Below are positions 45,349 through 55,029 of a stretch of DNA of 64,000 nt, one piece after another (position 1 is the stretch's first letter; each line of letters opens with the position of its first letter). Source of the DNA: Caenorhabditis elegans. Lineage: Eukaryota; Nematoda; Chromadorea; Rhabditida; Rhabditidae. A program made the translations under genes and the position numbers. Under the pieces are notes generated by a model. It ran no database searches and had not been told where the DNA came from. It saw only the letters and a list, made by a program, of their open reading frames with translations. Location: positions 2,480,001 through 2,544,000 of the forward strand of contig NC_003280.10 of the NCBI RefSeq assembly GCF_000002985.6, in the 5' to 3' direction.

Positions 45349-48300
45349 TCAGTTCTGATCCTTTGTGGAATCCTGCTCACAAGCGAGATTATCGAGCGTC
45401 TCCTCAAGCTGGCTTATTTGAATCTCTATATCAGCATCTTTAGCAAAAGCATCAGAATATTCGATAGGAAGGTTGACGCCATCGGCGAATCCAGCAGGGT
45501 GCAGACGCGGATCTCTGAAAAAAATGATTTAGTAAAAAAATGTTGGCAACAAGGCCCTCGTCAGGCCACGTTTTGGCCCTTAGCCTACGCCTAGGCCTAA
45601 GCTTGAGCTTAAACCTAAGCTTGAGCTTAAGCCTAAGCTTGAGCTTAAACCTAAGCTGGAGCTTAAGCCTAAGCTTGAGCTTAAGCCTAAGCTTGAGCTT
45701 AAGCCTAAGCTTGAGCTTAAGCCTAAGCGTGAGCTTAAGCCTAAGCGTGAGCTTAAGCCTAAGCCTAAGGCCCTGAGCCTAAGTCCCTAAGCTTGAGGCG
45801 CTAAGCCAAATCCCTAAGCCTAAGCTTAAGGCCATAAGCCTAAAGTTCTAAGCCTAAGTCCCTAAGCTAGAGGCGCTAAGCCTAATCTCTAAGCCTAAGC
45901 CAAAGATCCTAACAATAAGCCTAAGGCTCTAAGCTTAAGGCGCTAATCCTAATCCCTAAGCCTAATCCCTAAGTTTAAGCCTGAGCCTAAGCCTACGCCT
46001 AAGCCTGAACCAAAGCCTCAGTCTAAGCCTAAGCCTAAACCAAAGCCCCATTCTAAGCCTAAACCTAAGCCTAAGCCTAATCCCAAGCCCGGCAAACTCA
46101 CGCGACATGCATGTAGATCGTCTTGTCCAGTCTAGCCACATACAAGTGTGCAATGTGCTCGGTATACTTGACAACTCTCGCAGCGAGCAAATCCGCACGT
46201 CGATTTCTCGTCCTCCCCGAAGATGGCAGGAACCAGGAGACCTCCGCACACTTTGTTCCAGCCCAAGGCGTAAGCGATCCGGCGGTTGGGTTGAACTTCG
46301 AATCCCTCAACATTGCTCCGTGCTTCATGTGGACTCCGATCTCGTTGCTTAGAATTTTCTGGAAGAGGTTCTTGCCTACTGGCCTAATTTTCAAAAATAC
46401 CCTTACCCTATCAAACATTGCTCTCTTTTCAGATTCGTTGAGACGGGGAACTCTGGCTTTCTGGAAAAGTAAAAAGCCTAAACTACCACAGTCTTGCTGA
46501 AGGCCTCACCTCTTTATCAGTCAGGCAATAGGTTCGGATATAGGCGTCCACGTTACTCTCGCCTTCAATTTTCTGCACGCCATCCGGTAGATCAATCGGA
46601 AAATGCAGTCTCTCCAGGTCGCGATACCCGAAAATTCTCGCATCATTCAAGTGGAATTGCACAGGCATCTTGTTATCCTGAAAATGAATTAAATATTTCT
46701 TAAAATATTCTGAAACTAAATAAACGCACCGACAACAGCGAGTCCCTGACAAGCTCCGTTCCACGTGAAATTTGAAAAAAGTAGGAATCCGTCAGGCCTG
46801 TTTTTCTAGTCTTGCACTTGACATGTGCCAGGTAGAAATGGTCCTCTTCCAGGTAGACAAGGACTTGAAGATCCTGAAAAACAGGAAAACAGTCTGAGTG
46901 TGGGGGACTGGGCAGAGCTCTGGCGAAAATTTGATCTTAGGCTTAGGCTTAGGCTCAGGCTTAGGCTCTGGCTAAGGCTTAGGGTTAAGCTTAGGCTTAG
47001 GCTTAGGCTTAGGCAAAGGCTTAGACTTAGGCTTATGCTTTGATTCAGACTGAAGCTTAGATTTAAGCTTAGGCTTAGGATTAGAATTAGGATTATGCTT
47101 AGGGTCAGGATTCAGGCTTATGGTTAGGGTTAGGCTTAGGCTAAGGTTGAGGCCTAGGCTTAGGCTTAGGCTGAGGAATAGTCTTAGTCTTAGGCTGAGG
47201 CCAAGGCTTAGGCCTAGGCTTAAACCTTACCTTACTGGACGGAGCTCTGGCAAGAATTTTATCTAAATACAAGTCTTACTTTTACTTAGACTTAGGCTTA
47301 GGCTTAGGCTTAGGCTTTGGCTTTGGCTTAAGCTTAGGCGTAGGCTTAGGCTTAGGTCTAGGCTCAGGCTGAGCCTTAGGCGTGCCTGAGATACATCTGC
47401 CCGACTCTGTTCAATAATCCTTCAAACCTGAAATCGATGAGGCGAAATCGTATTGTTCCGAAAAATGTGACGATCCACGATAACCCGCTGATCCCTATCA
47501 TTCTCCAGTTTGATCAGAATTTTGTAAGTCATCCCAGCAGCTCTTTCGTCTGGAAAAAAGAAGTTATTTTCCGCGCCAAAAGACAAAGATCACCCACCAT
47601 TTGTCTCCTTCAACTTGTCAGCCCAGCCGAGTTCATGACAGAATGGACTGAACATGTGCACACATCTCACGAACAATCCATTTCTGATAAAAATCAGTCC
47701 GTTGTGATTTTCAATGATCTCTACGATGGTGCATTTCCATGGTTCATCGTCGTGTTGATACTCCATGAAATCGCCTTTTTTGAGAAGCTCGAAGACTTTT
47801 TTGTTGAAAAATCCCGACAAATTTTGGAAAGCTTCGATGGAATAAAGGTTGTCGGTCTTTTTGCGAATCCATTTGAATTTTCTGAAAAAAATATGAAGGT
47901 TATTGGTTTTTATCAACAAACAAAAATCCTCACAATGGCTCCATTTTGAGCACTTCCGTGGACTTAATGACTTGATCATAGCTGATTTGAGTTTCTGGCT
48001 CTGGATCCGATTTGTTCGCTTTGACGATACGGACGCAAATGTTGTCTGGACCAGCGTTCTGTAAAATATCGTTTTATTCAGTCAAATTTAAGTGATGAAA
48101 ACCGAAAATTCTGATTAAGACTCTACAAATGTTAGCAATATGACTCTAAAAATCAACTAAAACTGATCTAAACATATATTTTAAGCGGAATCCAGGATTT
48201 TTCGAAAATGCACAAGTGGCGCAGTGGGAATTTCCATGGTTGGCTCTACCAATCAAATGACCGGGGTTCGAGCCCCTACTGTGGCAAAATTTTTTTCAAA

Positions 48301-49244
48301 GTCCTTTATTATGAATCAGGTGCGTTCGACTCAAAATTCATAGTTTTACCGTACAACAAAATTTTATTTTTGCTTTAAAAAACTGAATTTGAGTTCAAAA
48401 AGCTAAAAATCCTGCCGCGTTCCCTCAATTCTCAAGAAATATTAGTAGTGCAACTCTAAAAATCAACTAAAACTTATCTAAACCTATATGTTAAGCTAAA
48501 TCTGAAATTTTCAGAAAATGCGCAAGTGGCGCAGTGGGAATTGCCATGGCTGGCTCTAACAATCTGAACACCGGGGTTCGAGCCCCAATGTGGCAAAAAT
48601 ATTTTTTCGAGTTTGTCGTAGGGTATTTCAAATGCGCTTAACTCAAAATTTAGCTTTTAAACCCATGAAAAATAAAATTTTCGCTCAAAAATCTGAATTT
48701 TCTACTGACTTTCCTTAATTCTACACAAAATTTTAGTGGTATAAGTCTAAAATTTAACTAAACGCACTGGACTAACTCTATAAAACCTATTTTAAGCAAA
48801 ATCTAGAATTTTTTTTAAAAATGCACAAGTGGCGCAGTGGGAATTTCCATGGTTGGATCTACCAATCAAATGACCGGGGTTCGAGCCCCAATGTGGCCTA
48901 ATTTTTTTAAAAAGTTGTGTTAGGGTAATTCAGGTCTGTTGAATTCAAAAATTTTAGTCCCCAGACTTCCCCGACTAACCACAACTCTTGCCGGGTAGGT
49001 CCCATCATCTGTCCTAACGTAGATCACCAATCCTTGTGGCATTATCCACTCCTTGACAGTAAGCATCGACTGCTTGTAGGGACTTGTGAAGTGTTCGTAC
49101 TTTTGTCCTGCTTGTGCCTGCCAAATTTTGATAATGAATCGGTAACAACTCGGAAATTCTCACCTCAACATACTCGCCCCATTTTTTATTTGCCTTTAAC
49201 TGCTCAAGCTGCTGCTGTGAGAGGGGAACGCGAAGAGCAGCCAT
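45349..49244 (-). CDS. MBT-repeat protein (LIN-61/MBTR-1-like)
   Basis: Nine exons (minus): 49244-49164, 49117-48980, 48058-47934, 47881-47598, 47549-47428, 46873-46730, 46677-46510, 46460-46102, 45514-45349; 1587 nt, 528 residues, phases all consistent. MBT-like signatures: LLKKGDFMEYQ...WKCTIVEIIENHNGL followed by FSPFCHELGWADK (about residues 160-240), and later KCAEVSWFL...ADLLAARVVKY...DPRLHPAGFADGVNLP (about 430-490), which match the 'AAxVV...DxxxxxPxGW' pattern. At least two, perhaps four, divergent repeats are present. MBT repeats bind methyl-lysine histone tails and act in repression; whether the aromatic cage survives was not determined. C-terminus is acidic (DADIEIQISQLEE). Introns 2, 5 and 8 hold tRNA-like and telomere-like repeats. 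Start chosen at the first ATG after a gene-free gap. Confidence 0.72.
45585..46095 (-). repeat. Interstitial telomere-like repeat, GCCTAA orientation
   Basis: About 510 bp of degenerate AAGCCTAAGC, AAGCTTGAGC and AAGTCCCTAAG units in intron 8 of the MBT gene. The nematode telomere unit is TTAGGC; here its complement GCCTAA is on the plus strand. Ser/Leu-rich and Arg-rich open frames across it are artefacts. Confidence 0.9.
46930..47395 (+). repeat. Interstitial telomere-like repeat, TTAGGC orientation
   Basis: About 460 bp of TTAGGCTTAGGC-like units, including runs of four to five perfect TTAGGC copies (near 46996 and 47290), in intron 5 of the MBT gene. Opposite orientation to the array at 45585; three exons (46102-46873) lie between them. 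Confidence 0.92.
48210..48285 (+). repeat. tRNA-like repeat, copy 1
   Basis: A box TGGCGCAGTGG, B box GGTTCGAGCCC, terminal CACA/TGTG pairing, and GGTTGGCTCTACCAATC able to form an anticodon-like hairpin. In intron 2 of the MBT gene, opposite strand. Confidence 0.65.
48520..48594 (+). repeat. tRNA-like repeat, copy 2
   Basis: As copy 1 but with CGCA/TGTG ends and GGCTGGCTCTAACAATC in the anticodon-arm position, which pairs poorly. Confidence 0.65.
48823..48897 (+). repeat. tRNA-like repeat, copy 3
   Basis: Close to copy 1 (CACAAGTGGCGCAGTGGG, CCGGGGTTCGAGCCCC) with CACA/TGTG ends. Spacing between copies is about 300 bp, and sequence between them is also similar (GATCTAAACATATATTTTAAGC-like), so a ~300-bp unit was tandemly duplicated. 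Confidence 0.65.
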
Positions 49245-49494
49245 TGCTAGAAGTACTGAAAATCAGTAATTATTAGAAAAAAGAGAGAAAAATGCCGAAA
49301 AAACTAGCAAAACTGATCGAAAACTCCCAGTTGTATCGAAAACAAACAGAAAAATGCAAAAAATCGCGGCGAACTGATGTGGTAGATCAAAAATAATTTT
49401 TTGGTAAATTTGATCTACAAAATATATTTTTCTCGAAAAATGAAATTTTAAAAAAATTTCTGTGTCCAAGTGGTAGTTCATAAATGGTGTAACT
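49245..49494. promoter_or_regulatory. Upstream region of the MBT gene
   Basis: 250 bp between the ATG and a satellite array; presumably holds the promoter. GTAGATCAAA and TTTGATCTAC (49381-49420) form a short inverted repeat, probably the remnant of a foldback element. Confidence 0.4.
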
Positions 49495-50500
49495 TTCTGT
49501 CGGCAAACTCGGCTATTGGAAAATTGCCGATTTGCCGGAATTTTCATCATCGGCACATTATCCATTTGCCGGAAATTTTCATTTTCGGCAATTTGCCGAT
49601 TTGCCGGAAGTTTTAAATTCCGGCACTTTGTCGGTTTGCCGAAAACTTTTGTTTTCGGAAATGTGCCGCTTTGCCGGAAATTTTCATTTTCAACGATTTG
49701 CCGATTTGCCGGAAATTTTAAACTCCGGCAATTTGCCGGTTTGCCGGAAATTTTCATTTTTGGTGATTTGCTGATTTTCCGGAAATTTTCATTTTTCGTG
49801 ATTTGCCGATTGTCCGGAAATTTTCATTTTTGGTGATTTTCCGATTGTCCGGAAATTTTCATTTTCGACAATTTGCCGATTTGCCGGAAATTTTAAATTC
49901 CGGCACTTTGCCGGTTTGCCGAAAACTTTTATTTTCGGAAATGTGCCGCTTTGCCGGAAATTTTCATTTTCAACGATTTGCCGATTTGCCGGAAATTTTA
50001 AACTCCGGCAATTTGCCGGTTTGCCGGAAATTTTCATTTTTGGTGATTTGCTGATTTTCCGGAAATTTTCATTTTTCGTGATTTGCCGAGTGTCCGGAAA
50101 TTTTCATTTTTGGTGATTTTCCGATTGTCCGGAAATTTTCATTTTCGACAATTTGCCGATTTGCCGGAAATTTTAAATTCCGGCACTTTGCCGGTTTGCC
50201 GAAAACTTTTATTTTCGGAAATGTGCCGATTTGCCGGAAATTTCATCATCGGCACATTATCGATTTGCCGGAAATTTTCATCATCGGCACATTGCCGATT
50301 TGCCGGAAATTTTCATTTTTGGTGATTTGCTGATTTGCCGGAAATTTTCATTTTCGGCGAATTGCCGATTTGCCGGAAATTTTCATCATCGGCACATTGC
50401 CGGTTTGCCGGAAATTTTCATTTTTGGTGATGTGCTGATTTGCCGGAAATTTTCATTTTCGGCGATTAGCCGATTTGCAGGAAATTTTAAATTGTAATTA
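49495..50500. repeat. Satellite-like array, TTTGCCGGAAATTTTCATTT units
   Basis: About 1 kb of ~35-bp units (GATTTGCCGATTTGCCGGAA plus ATTTTCAT...). A higher-order duplication is clear: 49620-49860 is repeated almost exactly at 49905-50145, then again in part to 50240. Long frames on both strands, such as the KISGKPANCRSLKF peptide type, are repeat translations. Confidence 0.92.
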
Positions 50501-50801
50501 AAAAAAAAATTTTTAACACTTAAATTGCGCCTTTTTCCCGTTTTCTTTAGATATGCTTTAGATATGAGGATGCGTAAAATTTTGACAACTAAATGTGAAA
50601 TTCTGAATTTCCAAAAAAAAGATGTAGAAAACCATAAGTCGGCAATTGCCGATTTTCAGGCAAATTCGGCAAATCAGCATTTTTCGGGAACTTTTTAATT
50701 CCGGCAATTTGCCGCCCACACCTGGTGTAACTTCAACAGCACTCTAAAAAAAAAATTACTAAAAGTGCACTTTAAAATTTTATTTTATTTTTTTATTTCA
50801 G

Positions 50802-51476
50802 CTCCAAACCGACGCATCTAATTGCATTTTCATCGACCGCTCCCCAAAACATTTCGACTTAATCCTGAACTTCCTGAGAGACGGTGACGTGGATCTTCCT
50901 GAACAAGGAAAAGAGCTCAAGGAAGTAAGGAGAGAGGCTCAATTTTACCTGTTGGAGGGTTTAGTCGATTTGTGTGATAGGAAATTGATAGGAAACAGCA
51001 ATTTGTTTGTTGAAAAGTGATACTGACAAGTTGGAGTTTCAAATGAAAAGCGACAGGGTACGGTGATAGTTGAGAAGTTTGAGAAGAATCTAATTTTCTG
51101 TTTTCAGCCCCGTCTTTTGATCGAATATGGAAAGATATTGGATTTGGTGGAATACCAAAGATTGGGTTTCAATGTGTCGGATATCATGGAAAGATATGGA
51201 AATCAATTGCACATTGCTTTTCGTTAGTTTTCATACCCTATAATAACGTTAATAACATACATTTTAGAAAAAAATAGCGACCCAGAAGAGTGTAAATCAA
51301 CTCTTCAATTCAAAACTAACATAAGAGCCATCAGTCAGAGATATGACAGCTGGCAATATTCAAATGCGAATAAACAATTCACAAAATTCGTCGACGATTC
51401 CCTCGCTTTTATTGCTGATTATGCGGATAATGAGGATGATAGTGAGAATGATACTCAGAACGCGGACCATAATTGA
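50802..51476 (+). pseudogene. KCTD-like BTB gene, first exon missing
   Basis: Exon 50802 onward encodes the second half of a T1-type BTB domain (CIFIDRSPKHFDLILNFLRD, REAQFYLLEGLVDLCDRK), very like the palindrome genes. Candidate exons 51108-51222 and 51268-51476 follow in mutually consistent phase and end with an acidic tail (DNEDDSENDTQN). Problems: the exon carrying the DVGG/NxGG start of BTB is not found upstream, where the satellite array lies; and the first exon runs to TGA 51018 without a good donor in the phase needed for 51108 (only GTTGAA at about 51009). It may be a damaged copy, or have a distant first exon. In worms this family forms arrays of rapidly evolving genes. Confidence 0.55.
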
Positions 51477-51549
51477 AAAGTGAATTTTTTTGGGTTCAAT
51501 CTTTATATTGCTTGAATAAAGTTATTCACTGTCTGTAGTTTGACGTTTA

Positions 51550-52020
51550 TACCAGGGGTGTGCGGTAAATCTCAAAATTTGCCGAGCTCGGCAAATTCGC
51601 CAAATCTCTTTTTTCAATATTTGCCGAGCACGGCAAATTCGGCAAATTTGCCGTGCTTAACAAACTCGGAAAAATTTGATATTTTTTATGTTTTTTGGGG
51701 CACCAAAACTACTGAATTCTTAACACACATCTGGTTTCTGAATAAGTTCCGCGTAGTATGTCTGTTTAAGCATCAAAATAGCTCAATTTTGTGTCATTTT
51801 ACTAAATTTTTGGCTAAAAAATCAATAGTTTTAGTCAAAATTGTACTGTCAAATTTTTGACGTGTGCGGCAAATTTCGAAATTTGCCGAGCTCGGCAAAT
51901 TCGGCAAATCTACTTTTTTGAAATTTGCCGTGCTCGGCAAATTCGGCAAATTTGCCGAGCTCGGCAAACGGCAAATTCGGCAAATTCGGCAAATTTGCCG
52001 CACACCCCTGGTTTATACCA
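51550..52020. repeat. Repeat A: GCCGAGCTCGGCAAATT element
   Basis: Two blocks of TTTGCCGAGCTCGGCAAATT palindromes (51555-51660 and 51865-52015), opened by GGGGTGTGCGG and closed by CGCACACCCC, so the whole is an inverted repeat of about 470 bp. Part of it (51554-51830) reappears inverted in the centre of the palindrome. Confidence 0.8.
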
Positions 52021-52069
52021 TTTGGGGTGGCTTCTAACGCCCAGTAACTTTGGCTGTTTGGTGTGAGGT

Positions 52070-52564
52070 TCAGGGGTAGGGAGGCAAACGACTTTTTCAA
52101 ATCGGCAAATCAGCAAACCGGTAATCGAACGGCAATTGAAAAATTATAAAATGTTCGATAATTTCACAATATCAATTTTAATCGGCAAAATTGTGTACAT
52201 CCTATAAGTGTTCCTACATCTATTTTGAAATGTAAGCAAATTGTATGAAAATATCTAAAGAAAATGGGAAAAAGTTTCAAAACGACACATGTGTTTCCGT
52301 CTTTTAAAAAATATCGAAAAATCGAAAAATTTATTTTTTCGTTTTTTTGATTTTTCAAAAATTAGCTCCATATTTTGGCCATTATTCTTCTTTTAAAAAA
52401 CGATTTGTATGTTTTTTCTTATAAATATAAGCTAAATTTGATAAAAAATCACATTTTATGGTTAATTTTCTGATCGATTTTTCGGTTTTTGGAAATAGGT
52501 GCTCCTGAGGACCTGGCTATCACCTCTTGTCTAGTTATCGATCAAATTTTACTCTCTAGGCACG
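52070..52564. other. Gene-free spacer before the palindrome
   Basis: AT-rich, with a short CGGCAAATCAGCAAACCGG block at about 52101. No gene seen. Confidence 0.5.
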
Positions 52565-53294
52565 CCATGCAACAGGGGTATGCGACACATCTCAAAATTT
52601 GTCGAGCTCGGCAAATTCGGCAAATCTACTCTTAAAAAATTTCCGTTCTCGGCAAACGGCTAGTTCAGTTCTAGCCAATAAAAGTTTTGAAGCAAATCGC
52701 GACTATACCTTTAAAAATCATAACCTTCTGAACTACATTGAAGAAGAATATGATGTCGTGGCCTAGTATAAATTTCATCTATTATAGTAGTTCGCAGAAT
52801 TTCTGCTCCTGTGGTAATTATAACTACATATGTTTTGATCAAAAAACTTTATTGATAAAGACAAAGTGCAAATTTATTCAGAGATTATTTACGAAAAGTA
52901 ATAAAAAACAAAACACAATTCACTAATTAAAATAATTCCTTTAGCGCCGTCGTGTCTCCGGATTTCAAACCTACGGTAAAAATCTTTGTCTCTCATTCCC
53001 GTGGTTTGAATATAATTAACTCCTCGAAAGAACATCGATTCATCAGTTATTACCCTATTATTTCTCAGTCACACAGTAATAGTACCAGTAAAGAAAATGT
53101 TATACACAAACGATACACCAGACGAATCGATATTATGAGCACTTGTAGGTACAGAGAAGGGACAATAGCAGATGGAAAAAAATGAAATGTTTGGAGAAAG
53201 AGTGACAGTGCCCCGCGAAAATCCTGAGCAGGTGAGGAGAGAAAAGAGTTTCAGACAACATACCATCTGCTAACTTTATCCTGCTTTTTTAAAT

Positions 53295-53410
53295 GTGGAG
53301 TAGCGCCAGTGAGGAAATTGTTGAAAAATACTCCAATGGTCTCAAAATGACCAAATATCATAATAAAACTTTTCAAAAATTTTTGAAATTTTTTTATTTA
53401 CTGTCAAGGG
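53295..53410 (-). repeat. Foldback-related repeat within left arm
   Basis: GTGGAGTAGCGCCAGTGAGG and TTTTATTTACTGTCAAGGG mark a relative of the element at 9003; the mirror copy is at about 56285-56400. It lies just downstream of the BTB gene's stop codon. Confidence 0.6.
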
Positions 53411-53444
53411 TAAGATATATAATTTTAAAAAGCAGTATAGATCA

Positions 53445-54278
53445 TTAACAGGTTTGGAAGACCATCAAAACACATAGCAACAGAGCAAGTTCCCAATGCA
53501 CGGCAGCCGGTAGTCTATTAAAACCAGCGAACATTGCGTAAATCCATTGGATGATTTTTTGAACAAAACTGTGTGCTTCATCACTTTTCTTGAAATAATG
53601 TCGCCAATTGGAGATTCTGGCATAAACTGCAGGAATGATCGCGGAGGTTACCGACTTGAGATAATTGACGTAGTCGTCAAATGTATAAACTGATGGGAGA
53701 CTGAGAATGTTGTCTAAAAATATGCAATGAAGAGGAATTATTTGAAGATTTTTGAGATACTTACGATTTCCAAGCTTTCTCAAAATGTCTCCACATATCC
53801 GGACCATGTGCTGCAGATCGTTGTTGTTAACCTGGTAGTCTGACAATAAGGGAACCACTGTGTCAGGGCTTTTAGGCTCTTCTGGAGCAACGGCCTAAAT
53901 TACACCTCTCTTATTCTTATTACTGGCAAAAACTTACAACAATCTCAGAAGTTGCCATTGCTTGCTTACAACATTCTATCAACTTTTCTAAGCCGTAGAA
54001 AATCGCTTCTCTGAGCAACTGCCGAAGGTGCTTTAGAGATTCTGGAAGATCTACGCTCCCGTCCCGCATGAAGTTCAAAACTGTTTCAAAGTGTTTGGGG
54101 GACCGGTCGATGACAATACGAGTAGTGGTAGAGCTCTAAATAATTTTTTGGGAGTGTGAATCTGAACGCAACTCACCTCGTCTTTAAGTTTCGGTAACTT
54201 CCTAAAGTAGCCATCGAATTTTGTCAGAGTAGATCGATTCGTGGAAAACTTCCGGCCTCCCACATCCAATCTAATCAT
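53445..54278 (-). CDS. KCTD-like BTB protein with hydrophobic tail, left-arm copy
   Basis: Mirror of the right-arm gene; exons (minus) 54278-54177, 54135-53938, 53894-53765, 53713-53445; 232 residues. Residues 1-100 are a T1-type BTB domain (MIRLDVGGRKFSTNRSTL, IVIDRSPKHFETVLNFMRDG, REAIFYGLEKLIECC). The rest is helical and ends in a strongly hydrophobic segment (WELALLLCVLMVFQTC), a possible tail anchor that is not usual for this family. Differs from the right copy by Phe for Cys in AHS(F/C)VQK. KCTD-type BTB proteins oligomerise and several act with CUL-3; the specific role here is unknown. TTTTCAG 37 bases upstream of the ATG may be a spliced-leader acceptor. Confidence 0.75.
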
Positions 54279-54665
54279 TTTTTTTGTCAAAATCAAGTCA
54301 AATTTAAGATAGCCTGAAAATATTTACATGTAGTTTTCTCATGTTGGAACAAAAAGTTGTTGATAAACTTGGTGTGAACTTTGAAAAAATTGGGTTGAAA
54401 GAGGATTATAATGTAGGTGTGAGGAAATTGGGGTAGAAATATTCTAGATAAAAAAGTCTGTGTCTCTTCAGTAAACAAGCAACACGTCAGCATACCTATG
54501 GGATTGTTATTTCCTGCCGTGGGATCTGTCGCCTAGCGACCAAATTCAAAGTTGGATCACCCGAGAGTGCAGTAGACAAAAAGAAATGAGCAGTCACGTA
54601 GGCACCTAGGCACATTCTTACCTACCAAAAAACCCCCACAAATTCTGTATCTCCGCGGCGATCAG

Positions 54666-55029
54666 CTTGTTTACTGAAGAGCAACACGTCAGCATACCTA
54701 TGGGATTGTTATTTCCTGCCGTTTTATTGATTTTTTATGCAAAAATTTAGTAAAATGACACAAAATTGAGCTATTTTGATGCTTAAACAGACATACTACG
54801 CGGAACTTATTCAGAAACCAGATGTGTGTTAAGAATTCAGTAGTTTTGGTGCCCCAAAAACATAAAAAATATCAAATTTTTCCGAGTTTGTTAAGCACGG
54901 CAAATTTGCCGAATTTGCCGTGCTCGGCAAATATTGAAAAAAGAGATTTGGCGAATTTGCCGAGCTCGGCAAATTTTGAGATTTGCCGCACACCCCTGCT
55001 ACCGACCAACAATCATGAACGGCTGTTTT
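54666..55029. repeat. Palindrome spacer (364 bp)
   Basis: Begins with CTTGTTTACTGAAGAG and CAACACGTCAGC..., a rearranged copy of arm sequence at 54463-54523, followed at about 54722-54999 by an inverted copy of part of repeat A from 51554-51830 (GCTCAATTTTG, GTTTCTGAATAAG in mirror image). Confidence 0.88.

Larger units (their letters stand above)
52565..54665. repeat. Palindrome, left arm (2101 bp)
   Basis: Every position p matches the complement of 109695-p in 55030-57130 without any indel; frames on both arms obey this sum exactly. Only isolated substitutions were noticed, such as the TTT/TGT difference near 53568. The arm edges are CCATGCAACAGGGG outside and CCGCGGCGATCAG inside. Confidence 0.95.

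Noticed and set aside
45540..47043. Leu/Ser-rich and Arg/Leu-rich open frames
   Set aside because: They are translations of TTAGGC/GCCTAA arrays and lie in introns of the MBT gene.
49263..50500. Long frames on both strands with KISGKPANCRSLKF-type repeats
   Set aside because: Repeat translations with equal openness on both strands and no splice or start context.
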